From: DASTFP01 sp963744345
GTDB lineage: Bacteria > Verrucomicrobiota > Verrucomicrobiia > Chthoniobacterales > Terrimicrobiaceae
Reading direction: 5' to 3'
DNA length: 64,000 nt
NCBI GenBank assembly: GCA_963744345.1
Contig: CAVUTD010000015.1
Location: forward strand, 124,001-188,000
The position numbers and the translations under genes were made by a program. Shown in pieces: positions 1 through 8,681 of the stretch. Below the pieces are notes generated by a model, which did no database searches, was not told where the DNA came from, and saw only the letters and a program-made list of their open reading frames with translations. The stretch's first letter is position 1. Each line of letters opens with the position of its first letter.

Positions 1-570
1 GCATCCATGGGAAGCCGGGTAGCCCGGGACATGGCCGGCATGCAGTCCGTACGAGGGGGCGATTTGCAGGTAGTACGGCATTGGCGCTCCGACGAATACT
101 GCGCCTTGCGGCCGCGGGTCCTTTCTCACGTCCACACCTGCCTTCACTACCCGGCCGTTGCGCGCATATTCCCCATAGAGACTTGATCGATGATCAATGT
201 CCTTGCCGATCACGCGATATTTGCCCGTGGGAGTGTTATAGCCTTCCCTTCCAGTCGAAGCCGGCGAGATGGCGACGAGAGCGCCGTCTTTGTAAAGAAA
301 GGCTCTCTGATCGGACAGCCGAATCACGATCGCGCGGCGCGAGGTGCCTTGATCGGTAAGCATCCCAAGCTCGGGACTGGAAATCGCGACCGAGTTCAAC
401 GAACGCCGCCCTAACTCCGGGAGTGAACTTGCGGCGGAACCCAGCGACTCCGCGTAGCCACTGAGATCCGGCGTTGAAGAGCATCCGGTCAGACATAGAA
501 GCAAGCAGGCGAGGGCAGGCAGCAAATTGCTGCCAAAGAGACCAGTAATCGACAGGGGATAGCGTTTCAC
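1..570 (-). CDS. L,D-transpeptidase (YkuD family) lipoprotein, partial
   Basis: Reading the minus strand from a GTG at 570 gives an uninterrupted frame that runs off the left edge. The first 30 residues form a lipoprotein signal ending in the lipobox LTGC. The catalytic part follows: strand segments around SRRAIVIRLSDQRAFLYKDG, a YNTPTGKYRV segment typical of YkuD enzymes, and HAGHVPGYPASHGC at the edge, which holds the conserved His and the SHGC nucleophile cysteine. The family cross-links peptidoglycan or attaches lipoproteins to it from the periplasmic side. The C-terminus lies outside the window. The start is chosen because the signal peptide begins there with VKRYP; no strong ribosome-binding site is visible. 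Confidence 0.85.
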   Translation of the reverse strand, partial: MKRYPLSITGLFGSNLLPALACLLLCLTGCSSTPDLSGYAESLGSAASSLPELGRRSLNSVAISSPELGMLTDQGTSRRAIVIRLSDQRAFLYKDGALVAISPASTGREGYNTPTGKYRVIGKDIDHRSSLYGEYARNGRVVKAGVDVRKDPRPQGAVFVGAPMPYYLQIAPSYGLHAGHVPGYPASHGC

Positions 571-675
571 TATTGAGACTGAAAAGGGAATACTATGAAC
601 GAAGATTAAACGAAGGCAAAGATTCGCCCATCGGGCAAGCGAACTATACAACCTTGACGCGCCGCAAGGGTGTTC

Positions 676-1197
676 TCAGAGACTGATCGAAAGCCGGGAT
701 GGCACGATGCGTTCGGCACGGAAACCCTGGCCGGCGGCGATCCCCACGATCTGCTGATAGAGTTCCTTCTTGATCCTCGGCTGACGCGAAAGAATCCAAA
801 GAAAACGGCGAGAGGGATGCCCGACAAGGGCCCACGTGTAGTTCTTCTCATCCAAACCAATGATCCAGTAGTCGCCGGTAAGCGGACCGAAAAAACGCAC
901 CTTCAGCCGGGCATTCCCGGTATTTGGAACCACTGTCGCACGGCCAACAATCTTTTGGACGGAGCCGGTTTTCCGCGGGCAGGAATTCACAACCTCGATT
1001 GAGCCATCGGGCTGAGGAGTGTACTCGGCGATGGCGCCTGCAATGCAATCTCGTTGAAACCAATTGGGATACTTTGCTATCTCGTGCCATTTTCCCGAGT
1101 AGCGAGCGAGATCGACCAATGGCACTGTTGTCAGCTGAGGGCGGCTAGCGCAGCCCTCAAGCAAGAGGCTGGCGAAGAGAAACGCGAGTGATTTCAC
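676..1197 (-). CDS. blc: bacterial lipocalin, outer-membrane lipoprotein (Blc-like)
   Basis: The product is a lipocalin. After a lipoprotein signal ending LLLEGC come the family signature GKWHEIAKYPNWFQRDC, the strand segment RLKVRFFGPLTGDYWIIGLD and the C-terminal YTWALVGHPSRRFLWILSR, as in Blc, which binds lysophospholipids at the outer membrane. The open frame extends to 1281, but a GTG at 1197 places the signal peptide (VKSLAFLFASLLLEG) at the N-terminus and is preferred. The purine-rich AAGGAG directly abuts this GTG, so the exact start is uncertain. The length of about 173 residues is normal for the family. It is transcribed in the same direction as the L,D-transpeptidase gene downstream. 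Confidence 0.88.
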   Translation of the reverse strand: MKSLAFLFASLLLEGCASRPQLTTVPLVDLARYSGKWHEIAKYPNWFQRDCIAGAIAEYTPQPDGSIEVVNSCPRKTGSVQKIVGRATVVPNTGNARLKVRFFGPLTGDYWIIGLDEKNYTWALVGHPSRRFLWILSRQPRIKKELYQQIVGIAAGQGFRAERIVPSRLSISL

Positions 1198-1379
1198 TCC
1201 TTGGAATCGTTCCAGATATGAAGTTGATCGCCTTGAACACGGCTTCCTCTGCTTTCCGGCATTCTGATTTACGAAAATCACGACTGACAGTAGAGTGAGG
1301 ATCGAACTCGCAAAAGAAACAGAATAAACTGCAGCGCTTCTGGGATGGAGGACGATCTGCAGGTAACCTGCAAAATTCC

Positions 1380-1778
1380 TTGGAAAAAGTCGTCAAAATC
1401 AAATGGTTTTACAGTCAAGTTGAAGGGCTTGCCTATGAGCTATCCAGCGCGCGTTATGCGCAGCCCGAAGGTTGGCGGCCTGCTATGAACGCCTATCGCT
1501 GCGAAGCGTGCATACAGGTGTGCTTCGAGCTTGCCGGGGTGGCGAACGCAGATATCGAGCTGAGAGTCGAGCCCAGGAGGCTGTTCCTTCGCGGGAGGCG
1601 ACGCACTCCAGAGCCTGCTTCCTCGGAAGGACGTCCACAGCAGATCGTCGCAATGGAAATCGACCACGGTCTTTTTGCTCGTGAGTTGAACCTGCCAGCG
1701 GAGGTGATCCCCTCGCAGGTCACGGCCGAGCAGCGGGAGGGTCTGCTCTGGGTCCGGTTGCCGCTGCAATCGACCTGA
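1380..1778 (+). CDS. Hsp20/alpha-crystallin family small heat-shock protein
   Basis: The protein of about 132 residues has the alpha-crystallin fold pattern: WRPAMNAYRCEACIQVCFELAGV as the first strands (around residues 32-54), VEPRRLFLRGRRR, and a C-terminal strand ending GLLWVRLPL. It is expected to be an ATP-independent holdase. The frame opens with TTG at 1380; an ATG at 1485 would remove the conserved WRP, so the upstream start is preferred. Its TGA overlaps the ATG of lon (TGATG), which implies translational coupling and a joint heat-shock proteostasis operon. No sigma-32-type promoter or CIRCE element was recognised upstream. Confidence 0.85.
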   Translation: MEKVVKIKWFYSQVEGLAYELSSARYAQPEGWRPAMNAYRCEACIQVCFELAGVANADIELRVEPRRLFLRGRRRTPEPASSEGRPQQIVAMEIDHGLFARELNLPAEVIPSQVTAEQREGLLWVRLPLQST

Positions 1779-4204
1779 TGAACGAAGAACCGTTGATAGT
1801 CAAAGAAGGTATCGAGGTGCCCGCAAGCGGAGGCGGACTACCGGCGGCTGGCAGTTTGGAAAAAGATGGCCAACAGATCATTCCTGAGGTCTTACCGATC
1901 TTGCCGGCCAGGGAGATGGTCGTTTTTCCAGGAACCGTCGTTCCGCTAACCATTCGTCGAGAGTCTTCGCTCAAACTGCTGGATACCTCGTTGCCCGAGA
2001 GCAAAGTCATCGGCTTGGTGGCACAGCGTGATTCGGCCAAGGAAGATCCCAAGCCGGAGGATCTCTTCGGCGTCGGCACGGCTGTCACGGTTCTCAAGTT
2101 GTTGCGTCAGCCTGATGAGACAGTTCTTCTGGTGGTGCAGGCCCTTCAACGGATCGCGATCGGCACGTATGTTTCAACCCAGCCTTTTCTGAAGGCGGAG
2201 GCGCGTGTGCTGGAATCTTTCGCTCCGGCTTCCGGAAGCAAGCAATGGGAGGCCGAGGTTAAGACCTTGCGTGAAAACGCCATGAAGATCGTCGAGATGT
2301 CTCCGGAAATTCCCGATCAGGCCCGGGCGGTTCTCATGAACATCAGCGACGCGGGGCAGTTGGCAGATTTCCTGGCGACAAACCTCAACGTCGACGTCGC
2401 GCAGAAACAGAGCCTTCTCGAAGAGCTCGATGTCACAAAGCGCGTCAACGCTGTGCAGACGCATATCGCCAGCCAGCTTGAGATTGCGCAGATCCAGCAG
2501 AAACTGCAAAAGGATTTGGCGTCTCAGTTTTCGGACGCGCAACGGCGAGCGTATCTGCGCGAACAAATGAAGGCGATTCAGCGCGAACTCGGCGAAGATA
2601 CAACCGGAACCGAGACCGTCCAATTGCGAACCCGGCTGGAGGCCGCGCAACCTCCTGCGGAAGTCATGGCACAGGCCGAGCGGGAGCTTAAACGCCTGGA
2701 TCTCATACCGACCGCGAGCCCGGAGTATTCGGTGATCGTCAGCTACATCGAGACGCTCGCGGATTTGCCGTGGCAGAAGATGAGCGAGGATAGCCTCGAT
2801 CTTAACGAAGCGCGGCAAATTCTGGATCGCGATCATTTCGGCCTGGAAAAGGTCAAGCGCCGGTTGATTGAATATCTCGCGGTCCGAAAATTGAATCCGA
2901 AAGGCCGAGGGCCTATCCTGTGCTTTCTTGGTCCACCAGGGGTAGGCAAAACGAGCCTGGGTCAGTCAATTGCTGATGCGCTGGGGCGCAGGTTTTCGCG
3001 CATGAGTCTGGGGGGCATTCGCGACGAAGCCGAGATCAGGGGTCATCGGCGCACCTATATCGGTTCGATGCCTGGGCGGATTGTTCAGGAGCTGCGGCGT
3101 GTGGGGACACGCAATCCCGTGCTGATGCTCGATGAGATCGATAAGATCGGTGCGGACTTTCGCGGCGATCCTGCCAGTGCTCTGCTCGAGGTGCTTGATC
3201 CGAGGCAAAACAATGCCTTCGTCGATCGTTATCTCGATGTGCCTTTCGATCTCTCGCAGGTCATTTTCATAGCAACGGCAAACTATATCGATCCGGTGCC
3301 CGCCGCGCTGCGCGATCGGATGGAAGTCATCGATATACCAGGCTACACAGAAACCGAGAAGCTCGAGATTGCCCGACGTTATCTGCTGCCACGTCAACTT
3401 TCCGAGAATGGTCTGGAGCCCGCGCAATGCCGATGGGATGACGCTTCGCTCAAGCGGGTCATCAGCGAATACACACATGAGGCGGGCGTTCGTGAACTCG
3501 AGCGCCAAATCGGTGCGGTCTGCCGCGCGGTCGCGGCAGAAATTGCCCGCGACGAGCAGCAATCCGTTACCGTGACGCCGGAAGTCGTCGCGGTGCTGCT
3601 GGGACCTCCTCGCTACGTGCGCGAGGAACGCCTGAAAACGAACGTGCCCGGCGTGGTGACAGGTCTTGCTTATACTCCCGCAGGCGGAGAGGTGCTGCAT
3701 ATCGAAGCAACCAAGTTTCCGGGCAAGGGTGGCATTACGCTGACTGGACAGATCGGCAACGTGATGAAGGAGTCTGCTCAGGCGGCTCTCAGCCTGTTAC
3801 GCACTCGCGCGGAGGCGCTCGGGATCGATTCCGACGCTTTCAAGGAAACAGACATTCATGTGCATGTCCCCGCGGGAGCAATTCCGAAAGATGGCCCATC
3901 TGCCGGCGTTGCGATGTTCACCGCCCTGGCGTCTCTCTTCACCAACCGCCAGGCCCATCCGGATGTTGGTATGACGGGCGAAATAACCTTGCGCGGGTTG
4001 GTACTTCCCATCGGAGGGCTGAAGGAAAAAAGCCTGGCGGCAATGCGAGCCGGCTTGGAAACCGTGATCATTCCAAAATTGAACGAGAAAGACCTTCCGG
4101 ATGTGCCTGCTGAAGCGAAGGAAAAACTGCGCTTTGTTCCAGTGGAAAACGTGGATGAGGTGCTGGCAAATGCCTTAACTCTGCCGGCAGCGGCTGTTGC
4201 TTAA
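1778..4204 (+). CDS. lon: ATP-dependent endopeptidase La (Lon)
   Basis: An 808-aa Lon protease with the full A-type architecture. The N-terminal LON substrate-binding domain starts near residue 33 (EVLPILPAREMVVFPGTVVP). Next come a helical linker and an AAA+ module with Walker A GPPGVGKTS near residue 385 and Walker B LMLDEIDKIG near 448. The serine protease domain carries the catalytic serine in PKDGPSAGVAMF (Ser708) and the lysine in GGLKEK near 750. It degrades misfolded and regulatory proteins in the cytoplasm. The gene is intact and shares an overlapping stop/start with the upstream hsp20 gene, so holdase and protease are probably co-produced on stress. Confidence 0.97.
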   Translation: MNEEPLIVKEGIEVPASGGGLPAAGSLEKDGQQIIPEVLPILPAREMVVFPGTVVPLTIRRESSLKLLDTSLPESKVIGLVAQRDSAKEDPKPEDLFGVGTAVTVLKLLRQPDETVLLVVQALQRIAIGTYVSTQPFLKAEARVLESFAPASGSKQWEAEVKTLRENAMKIVEMSPEIPDQARAVLMNISDAGQLADFLATNLNVDVAQKQSLLEELDVTKRVNAVQTHIASQLEIAQIQQKLQKDLASQFSDAQRRAYLREQMKAIQRELGEDTTGTETVQLRTRLEAAQPPAEVMAQAERELKRLDLIPTASPEYSVIVSYIETLADLPWQKMSEDSLDLNEARQILDRDHFGLEKVKRRLIEYLAVRKLNPKGRGPILCFLGPPGVGKTSLGQSIADALGRRFSRMSLGGIRDEAEIRGHRRTYIGSMPGRIVQELRRVGTRNPVLMLDEIDKIGADFRGDPASALLEVLDPRQNNAFVDRYLDVPFDLSQVIFIATANYIDPVPAALRDRMEVIDIPGYTETEKLEIARRYLLPRQLSENGLEPAQCRWDDASLKRVISEYTHEAGVRELERQIGAVCRAVAAEIARDEQQSVTVTPEVVAVLLGPPRYVREERLKTNVPGVVTGLAYTPAGGEVLHIEATKFPGKGGITLTGQIGNVMKESAQAALSLLRTRAEALGIDSDAFKETDIHVHVPAGAIPKDGPSAGVAMFTALASLFTNRQAHPDVGMTGEITLRGLVLPIGGLKEKSLAAMRAGLETVIIPKLNEKDLPDVPAEAKEKLRFVPVENVDEVLANALTLPAAAVA

Positions 4205-4255
4205 AAACGGAGAAGGCGACTTGAGTTTCACGTCGGTGACTCACACCGATCACCG

Positions 4256-4395
4256 TCAATTGCAGGCCGCGCATCCGCCGCGCAGCAGCTTGAGCGGTTT
4301 TTGTAGAAAGTCTGCAAGGGTCTTGGCAGCGATGAAGCGTCCGGGGAGCGCGTATGCTCCCAGAACCAACCCGAAATCGGCGTCTCAGTGCGCTA
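4256..4395 (-). pseudogene. possible C-terminal gene remnant between lon and the IS110 element
   Basis: The minus strand encodes a protein-like stretch reading ADFGLVLGAYALPGRFIAA, then KTLADFLQKPLKLLRGG, then CAACN and a stop. An in-frame stop lies just upstream near 4395, and no start codon or further coding signal is found before the IS110 transposase. It looks like the 3' end of a gene cut away by the insertion, but its family is not recognised. It may also be chance coding on the lon trailer. Confidence 0.3.
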
Positions 4396-4453
4396 ACCCG
4401 AAAATTCGCGCGGTGCGAGCTGATAGAAATTTGCGCGGCGAAGCCGCCTCGAT

Positions 4454-5692
4454 CTATGCCGCTTGGGGCATGGGAGCGATCTGGACATTATAGCCAAGGT
4501 TCTCGATGCGCTTGGTGAGGCGGTAGAGCACTTTGAGAGGATTGAGTTTGTCGAAGAAGTCCGCTCCAAGTTCACGATAAGAGGTTTTGGATTTGAGGAT
4601 ACGGTAGATAGCGATGGCCAGAGAATGGGCGACGGCAATGATCGCCTTCTTTTTACCGCGTCGTGCCGCGATGCGCCGGTATTGAGCGCCGTAGTAACTC
4701 TCTTTCTTGCGTATGGCGCCATGCGCCGCCTCCACCAGGGCGGCACGCAGAGAACGGTTGCCTTTGCGAGTTTTGCCGCTTTTGCGTTTGCCGGCGCTTT
4801 CGTTTTGGCCCGGACAGATTCCGATCCAGGAAGCAAAGTGATGCTCAGTGGGAAAGCGCTCCATCTCGGTGCCGGCCTCCGCGATGATGACTTCGGCCAC
4901 CCGTCGGTTGATCCCTGGAGTGCCATCCAGACGGTTGATGTCATCATCGTCTTTGTGGAGCAGGGCTTCAAGGTGCGCGTCCAATTCCGCAATCTGAACA
5001 GCAAAGAGTCCGATGTCGGCCAGCAACTGTTCGATAATGAGTTTGTGGTGGGAGCGCAGATTGCCGCTGAGGGCTTTCTCCAATTGTGGGATTTTGCAAC
5101 GCAGCCGCCGCTTGGCCAACTGCGCCAACTGCTTGGGATCTTTATTTCCAGCAAGCATCTCTGCCAGCATCTCAGTGGCCGAGACACCCGTGATGTCGGT
5201 GACCACACTTTGAAGTTTGATGTTGGCGCTCTCCAGGGCCTTCTGCAGTTCGTTGGCCGCCTGGCCGCGTTTGGCAGCAAGGCTACTGCGATGGCGGGTG
5301 AGCTCCCGCAAGTCACGCTGCTGCCGGCTGGGAATGAAGCTGGCGCGCAGAAGCCCGTGGCGCAGCAAATCAGCGATCCATTCAGCGTCCTGGACATCGG
5401 TCTTTCTTCCCGGCACCGCTTTCATATGAGCGGCGTTGGCGACGATCAACTCGAAGTGGCCCTCCAGCAGATTATAGATCGGCATCCAGTAGTTGCCCGT
5501 GGCTTCCATGGCCACATGGGTGGCCCCCTGCTCTTTGAGCCACTCAAGCATCTCCATCACCTCGGCCGTGGTGGTGCCAAAGCTCTTGGTTTCGCTCACC
5601 GGCTCCTGGCCCAGCTCGCCCTTGAGAACGCAGGCCACCACCGTGCGCTTATGCACGTCGAGGCCCGCACAATAACGATGTTCAACTTTCAT
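4454..5692 (-). CDS. IS110-family DEDD transposase
   Basis: The 412-aa protein has both IS110 domains. The N-terminal RuvC-like DEDD domain shows CAGLDVHKRTVVA with the first Asp, VAMEATGNYW with the Glu, and KTDVQDAEWIADLL with the paired Asp residues. The C-terminal Tnp20 domain shows GTPGINRRVAEVIIAEAG and FASWIGICPGQNESAGKR, where the conserved serine lies. Between them is a helical stretch of roughly 100 residues. Enzymes of this family recombine DNA guided by a bridge RNA made from the element's own non-coding end. The frame is intact from ATG to TAG, so this copy may be active, unlike the second copy. Confidence 0.95.
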   Translation of the reverse strand: MKVEHRYCAGLDVHKRTVVACVLKGELGQEPVSETKSFGTTTAEVMEMLEWLKEQGATHVAMEATGNYWMPIYNLLEGHFELIVANAAHMKAVPGRKTDVQDAEWIADLLRHGLLRASFIPSRQQRDLRELTRHRSSLAAKRGQAANELQKALESANIKLQSVVTDITGVSATEMLAEMLAGNKDPKQLAQLAKRRLRCKIPQLEKALSGNLRSHHKLIIEQLLADIGLFAVQIAELDAHLEALLHKDDDDINRLDGTPGINRRVAEVIIAEAGTEMERFPTEHHFASWIGICPGQNESAGKRKSGKTRKGNRSLRAALVEAAHGAIRKKESYYGAQYRRIAARRGKKKAIIAVAHSLAIAIYRILKSKTSYRELGADFFDKLNPLKVLYRLTKRIENLGYNVQIAPMPQAA

Positions 5693-5942
5693 GCGCGGTA
5701 TTCTCCTTCTGTGACTGCCCCCGCATGCCAGAGGCGGTCTCCGTCAGGATACTCTAACCCTCGCGTTTCCACGCCAAAGTTATCTCGGCGCTTCTCGCAC
5801 TGTGCGGTGCATGAAAGACTGCCACGCCAATCTTTTCGTCGGGCTTACCGCACCAAATCGCTTTCCGGCGTTCGTCCAACACGCGGCGACCCGTTCATCC
5901 TATCACAATTTTCATCCCGCGTGGAGCCCCGTTTGCGGGGCA
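5693..5942 (-). ncRNA. candidate IS110 bridge-RNA region (left end of copy 1)
   Basis: This non-coding stretch upstream of the transposase start is clearly similar to the equivalent stretch in the second IS110 copy at 62766-63017, although both are non-coding. Conserved blocks include TCTCGCACTGTGCGGT, GCACCAAATCGCTT and TCACAATTTTCAT on the plus strand. The outermost block is a hairpin with stem GCCCCG/CGGGGC (5926-5941). Known IS110-group elements transcribe their bridge RNA from exactly this long left end. Assignment as an RNA rests on position and conservation; the target-binding and donor-binding loops were not resolved. Confidence 0.5.
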
Positions 5943-5995
5943 TGAAGATCTTTTCGGAAATGGATTTTCGGAGAGGTGCTCTAGGTTCAAAAAAC

Positions 5996-7225
5996 TTAGA
6001 CGCCTTCGCGATAAGAGGCGCAGACCGCCGCGAAGACGTCGGGCACCCGGATCGCCTGCATGCAGAGATTGTTTCGACAGGCGGATTGGCGATTGTTGAG
6101 GGCATTGATGCACGGACTGCAGGCAATGCCAGCATAGATCACGCGGGTCCTCAAGGAGCGCGCAGCAAAAAGCTTCGGACTCTCTGGACCAAAAAGCGTC
6201 ACCACCCGAATCGGCGTGAGTGTCGCGAAATGCGCAGGACCGCTGTCGTTCGTCACCAGCACGCGCGACAGAGTGTAGAGCACAAGCAGTTGCCGCAAGG
6301 TCGTCTTGCCCGCCAGGGAAAAGCAACGCGGATTCCCAATCTGGCGCACCAACGCGGCACTACCCTCAGCCTCTGACGGCAATCCCGTGAAGGCGATTTG
6401 TATCTCGGGAAATTCCTCCAGTAAGCCCAGCGCCAGCTCACAATAGGATTTCACTGGCCAGCGCCGAAGCGGAAGAAAATCGCTCGCGTTAGGATTGAGC
6501 AGAACCAAGGGAGGAGTCCGCTCGGCGCCGGTAAGCGAGCGCAGAATCTTTTCGACCTCATTGACCTCTTCGCGTCGCGGCCGGAAAACTGGCTCGTCTT
6601 CTACCTGCGTGACGCGCAGATTGAACGCGGGAAAGCTATCGGAAGGAACCCTGAGCGCTTCAACCATCGCCCGGAACATTTCACTCGTATGCAAGTGTGG
6701 GTTGAAAAGCACCCGGTGAGTCATCAGGTCGCCGCGATAGGGGCCCTCGCCGAGATAGCAGTGCATTCCAATCCGCACCTTTGCCCCACTGAGGTAGGTG
6801 ATCGCCGCAGAAAACCGCGCCAGGAATTCAAGGTCAATTGCCGCATCGATGCGCAGCCAACGCATTCGCGCGAGAATGCAGATCGTCCCGAAGATCATCG
6901 CTGCGACCGACGTGGTCGGGACCGTGAGCACGTTGCGCCTGGGAATCAAATCAAGCACGTCGACAATAAATCGGTTTTCCTCAAAGGCCGCAAAATAGAC
7001 GTTATTACGCCCAACCATTTCCGTGGCGCGCCGTATTGCTCCTGCGGCGAGGACGGTGGATCCCTGTTCGGCCAACTTGACGATGACGATCCGTTTGGGC
7101 GTCGGTCGCTGATCACCGGGTGGCTCAGGAAGCAGCTTTCGAATCCGGGTAAGAAGAAAGCACACCGCGGTAAAAACGATCCGATCTGCCTTCTGAAGGG
7201 CGGAAACGCGGAGAGGTAGACCCAT
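5996..7225 (-). CDS. glycosyltransferase family 9 (heptosyltransferase-like)
   Basis: A 409-aa protein with the two-Rossmann GT-B layout of ADP-heptose:LPS heptosyltransferases. The N-terminal half opens with RIVIVKLAEQGSTVLA near residue 45. The C-terminal half has LVLLNPNASDFLPLRRWP and the family hallmark TNDSGPAHFATL followed by VTLFGPESP, where the sugar nucleotide binds. A cysteine-rich tail (PCINALNNRQSACRNNLC) resembles that of many GT9 proteins. A hydrophobic segment near residues 15-30 may attach it to the inner membrane. It probably adds a sugar to a lipid-linked surface glycan. Its stop lies about 50 bp from the inferred IS110 end. Confidence 0.85.
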   Translation of the reverse strand: MGLPLRVSALQKADRIVFTAVCFLLTRIRKLLPEPPGDQRPTPKRIVIVKLAEQGSTVLAAGAIRRATEMVGRNNVYFAAFEENRFIVDVLDLIPRRNVLTVPTTSVAAMIFGTICILARMRWLRIDAAIDLEFLARFSAAITYLSGAKVRIGMHCYLGEGPYRGDLMTHRVLFNPHLHTSEMFRAMVEALRVPSDSFPAFNLRVTQVEDEPVFRPRREEVNEVEKILRSLTGAERTPPLVLLNPNASDFLPLRRWPVKSYCELALGLLEEFPEIQIAFTGLPSEAEGSAALVRQIGNPRCFSLAGKTTLRQLLVLYTLSRVLVTNDSGPAHFATLTPIRVVTLFGPESPKLFAARSLRTRVIYAGIACSPCINALNNRQSACRNNLCMQAIRVPDVFAAVCASYREGV

Positions 7226-7462
7226 TTGGAGAGCTGCTTGACCTTTTGAGAACGGCTGTTGATAACTGGAAACTCTTTCCTTATGCCACCTATTCGCTTG
7301 GTCAAGAATGGGCTATTCAGCTCTCGATATCCGCAGGGCTGAGCCCGCCGTTTTTTGCCGCAGATAGGCAGACTGAAATACATGAACTCGTGGGCCTCAA
7401 TTGGGCACATCGGATGACTCCCGAGCTGACCACACACTTTCAACGCTCCGCCGGCACTTTTC

Positions 7463-8680
7463 ATGAATGACTCTCAAAATGAGGCAGGAGGGCGCTTCTG
7501 GCATTCGCCGCGCAAATTTTGGGCGATGGCATCGATCGCCGCATGGGGGGTCGCACTGTCCGTGGTCGTGGGAAAGAGTGTGGTGTTGTCGGGTCGTTTG
7601 ACCAACGTAGACAGGTATTTGGAAGCCGGGCGAGATTGGATTCAGGGTCTGCCCCTTTACATTTACACCCCCAACAAAGGCTTCGTTTACGCTCCGTTTT
7701 CAGCCCTATTCTATGCGGCGCTCACCTATCTTCCCGAAGCGTTGTCAGGCGCTCTCTGGTGTTTGGTTTCCGCGGGCCTCCTCCTGGCTGGAATGTGGGG
7801 AATGATGACGGTGGGCCCTTTCCGGCAGATACCAACTTCTTCGCGCGGACTGGTCTTGCTCCTCGTTCTGCCGCTCGCTCTTGGGAATTTGGACAGCGCG
7901 CAAGCTAATGCATTCGTCATTGGCTTGATCATGATCGGGGTCGCGGCGGCATGCGTGGGACAGTGGATGATTGCGGCGATCGCCATTGCATTGGCGACTC
8001 ATTGGAAGGTATACCCGCTGGTGGTCGGACTGTTGCTCGTGCTGATCGCGCCCGGCAAATTCACCTGGCGGCTTGTCTTGGCGGTTCTTGTCCTGGCCCT
8101 CATCCCCTTCCTCTTTCAAGAACGTTCCTATGTAATCGAGCAGTACCGGCTCTGGTACGATACTCGCACCGCCGATAATCGACTGCTTTATTCGATCAAA
8201 ATCGCGCCGTGGGATCTTTGGTTCGTACTGGTGCGGGTCGCCGGGATTCCGATGAATGAGGCGGCTTACCGCACTATTCAGGCGGTCGCGGGATTGGCGA
8301 TCGCCGGCTTTTGTCTTTATGGGCGTTGGAATCAATGGCCAAAGGAAAGACTTTTCGGAGGTATGTTTTCGTTGGTCTGTGTTTGGATGACATTGCTCGG
8401 ACCTGCTAGCGAATTGCACACCTACCTCTTGCTCGGGCCGGCTGTGGCGTTCGGACTCGTTGAGGTTTTTTCAAATCGATCAGACACCCTGTCGCGCGCT
8501 CCGGTTCTTACCGCATACCTCCTCTTGTTTCTGGCAATTCTTCGCGTTGCTTTCATCCCGCGTTACGCGAACGTCTACATCCTTTCTCTTCAACCTCTCG
8601 GCGCGGCGATTTTTCTGGCGTACGCATTGAAGCATTATCTCAGCAATACTCTTCGGAGAACGAAGACCGCGATGGGTTAG
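7463..8680 (+). CDS. GT87/DUF2029-type polyprenol-linked glycosyltransferase, membrane protein
   Basis: A 405-aa multi-pass membrane protein with about ten hydrophobic helices. Near the N-terminus after the first helix are VDRYLEAGRDWIQGLPLYIY and GFVYAPFSALFYAAL, the pattern of DUF2029/GT87 mannosyltransferases, which use polyprenyl-phosphate sugars on the periplasmic side. A loop with QYRLWYD precedes the C-terminal helices. It is divergent from the GT9 gene, so the two may share a surface-glycan role, but no acceptor can be named. ATG at 7463 begins a soluble 18-residue tail before helix 1. Confidence 0.75.
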   Translation: MNDSQNEAGGRFWHSPRKFWAMASIAAWGVALSVVVGKSVVLSGRLTNVDRYLEAGRDWIQGLPLYIYTPNKGFVYAPFSALFYAALTYLPEALSGALWCLVSAGLLLAGMWGMMTVGPFRQIPTSSRGLVLLLVLPLALGNLDSAQANAFVIGLIMIGVAAACVGQWMIAAIAIALATHWKVYPLVVGLLLVLIAPGKFTWRLVLAVLVLALIPFLFQERSYVIEQYRLWYDTRTADNRLLYSIKIAPWDLWFVLVRVAGIPMNEAAYRTIQAVAGLAIAGFCLYGRWNQWPKERLFGGMFSLVCVWMTLLGPASELHTYLLLGPAVAFGLVEVFSNRSDTLSRAPVLTAYLLLFLAILRVAFIPRYANVYILSLQPLGAAIFLAYALKHYLSNTLRRTKTAMG

Positions 8681-8681
8681 T

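Larger units (their letters stand above)
4454..5942 (-). mobile_element. IS110-family insertion sequence, copy 1 (intact transposase)
   Basis: The element comprises a complete transposase gene plus about 250 bp of non-coding DNA upstream of it. The outer limit at 5942 is inferred from alignment with the second copy at 61.5-63.0 kb: similarity of the upstream region stops just beyond a short hairpin (5926-5941 here, 63004-63015 there). The limit on the transposase 3' side could not be defined because the two copies diverge near their stop codons. IS110 elements lack terminal inverted repeats, and none was seen. The element sits between lon and a glycosyltransferase gene and does not disrupt the latter. 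Confidence 0.8.

Noticed and set aside
4463..6376. 637-residue plus-strand open frame across the IS110 element
   Set aside because: It is the antisense of the transposase and its left end; the minus strand has all IS110 motifs and the plus product has no domain.
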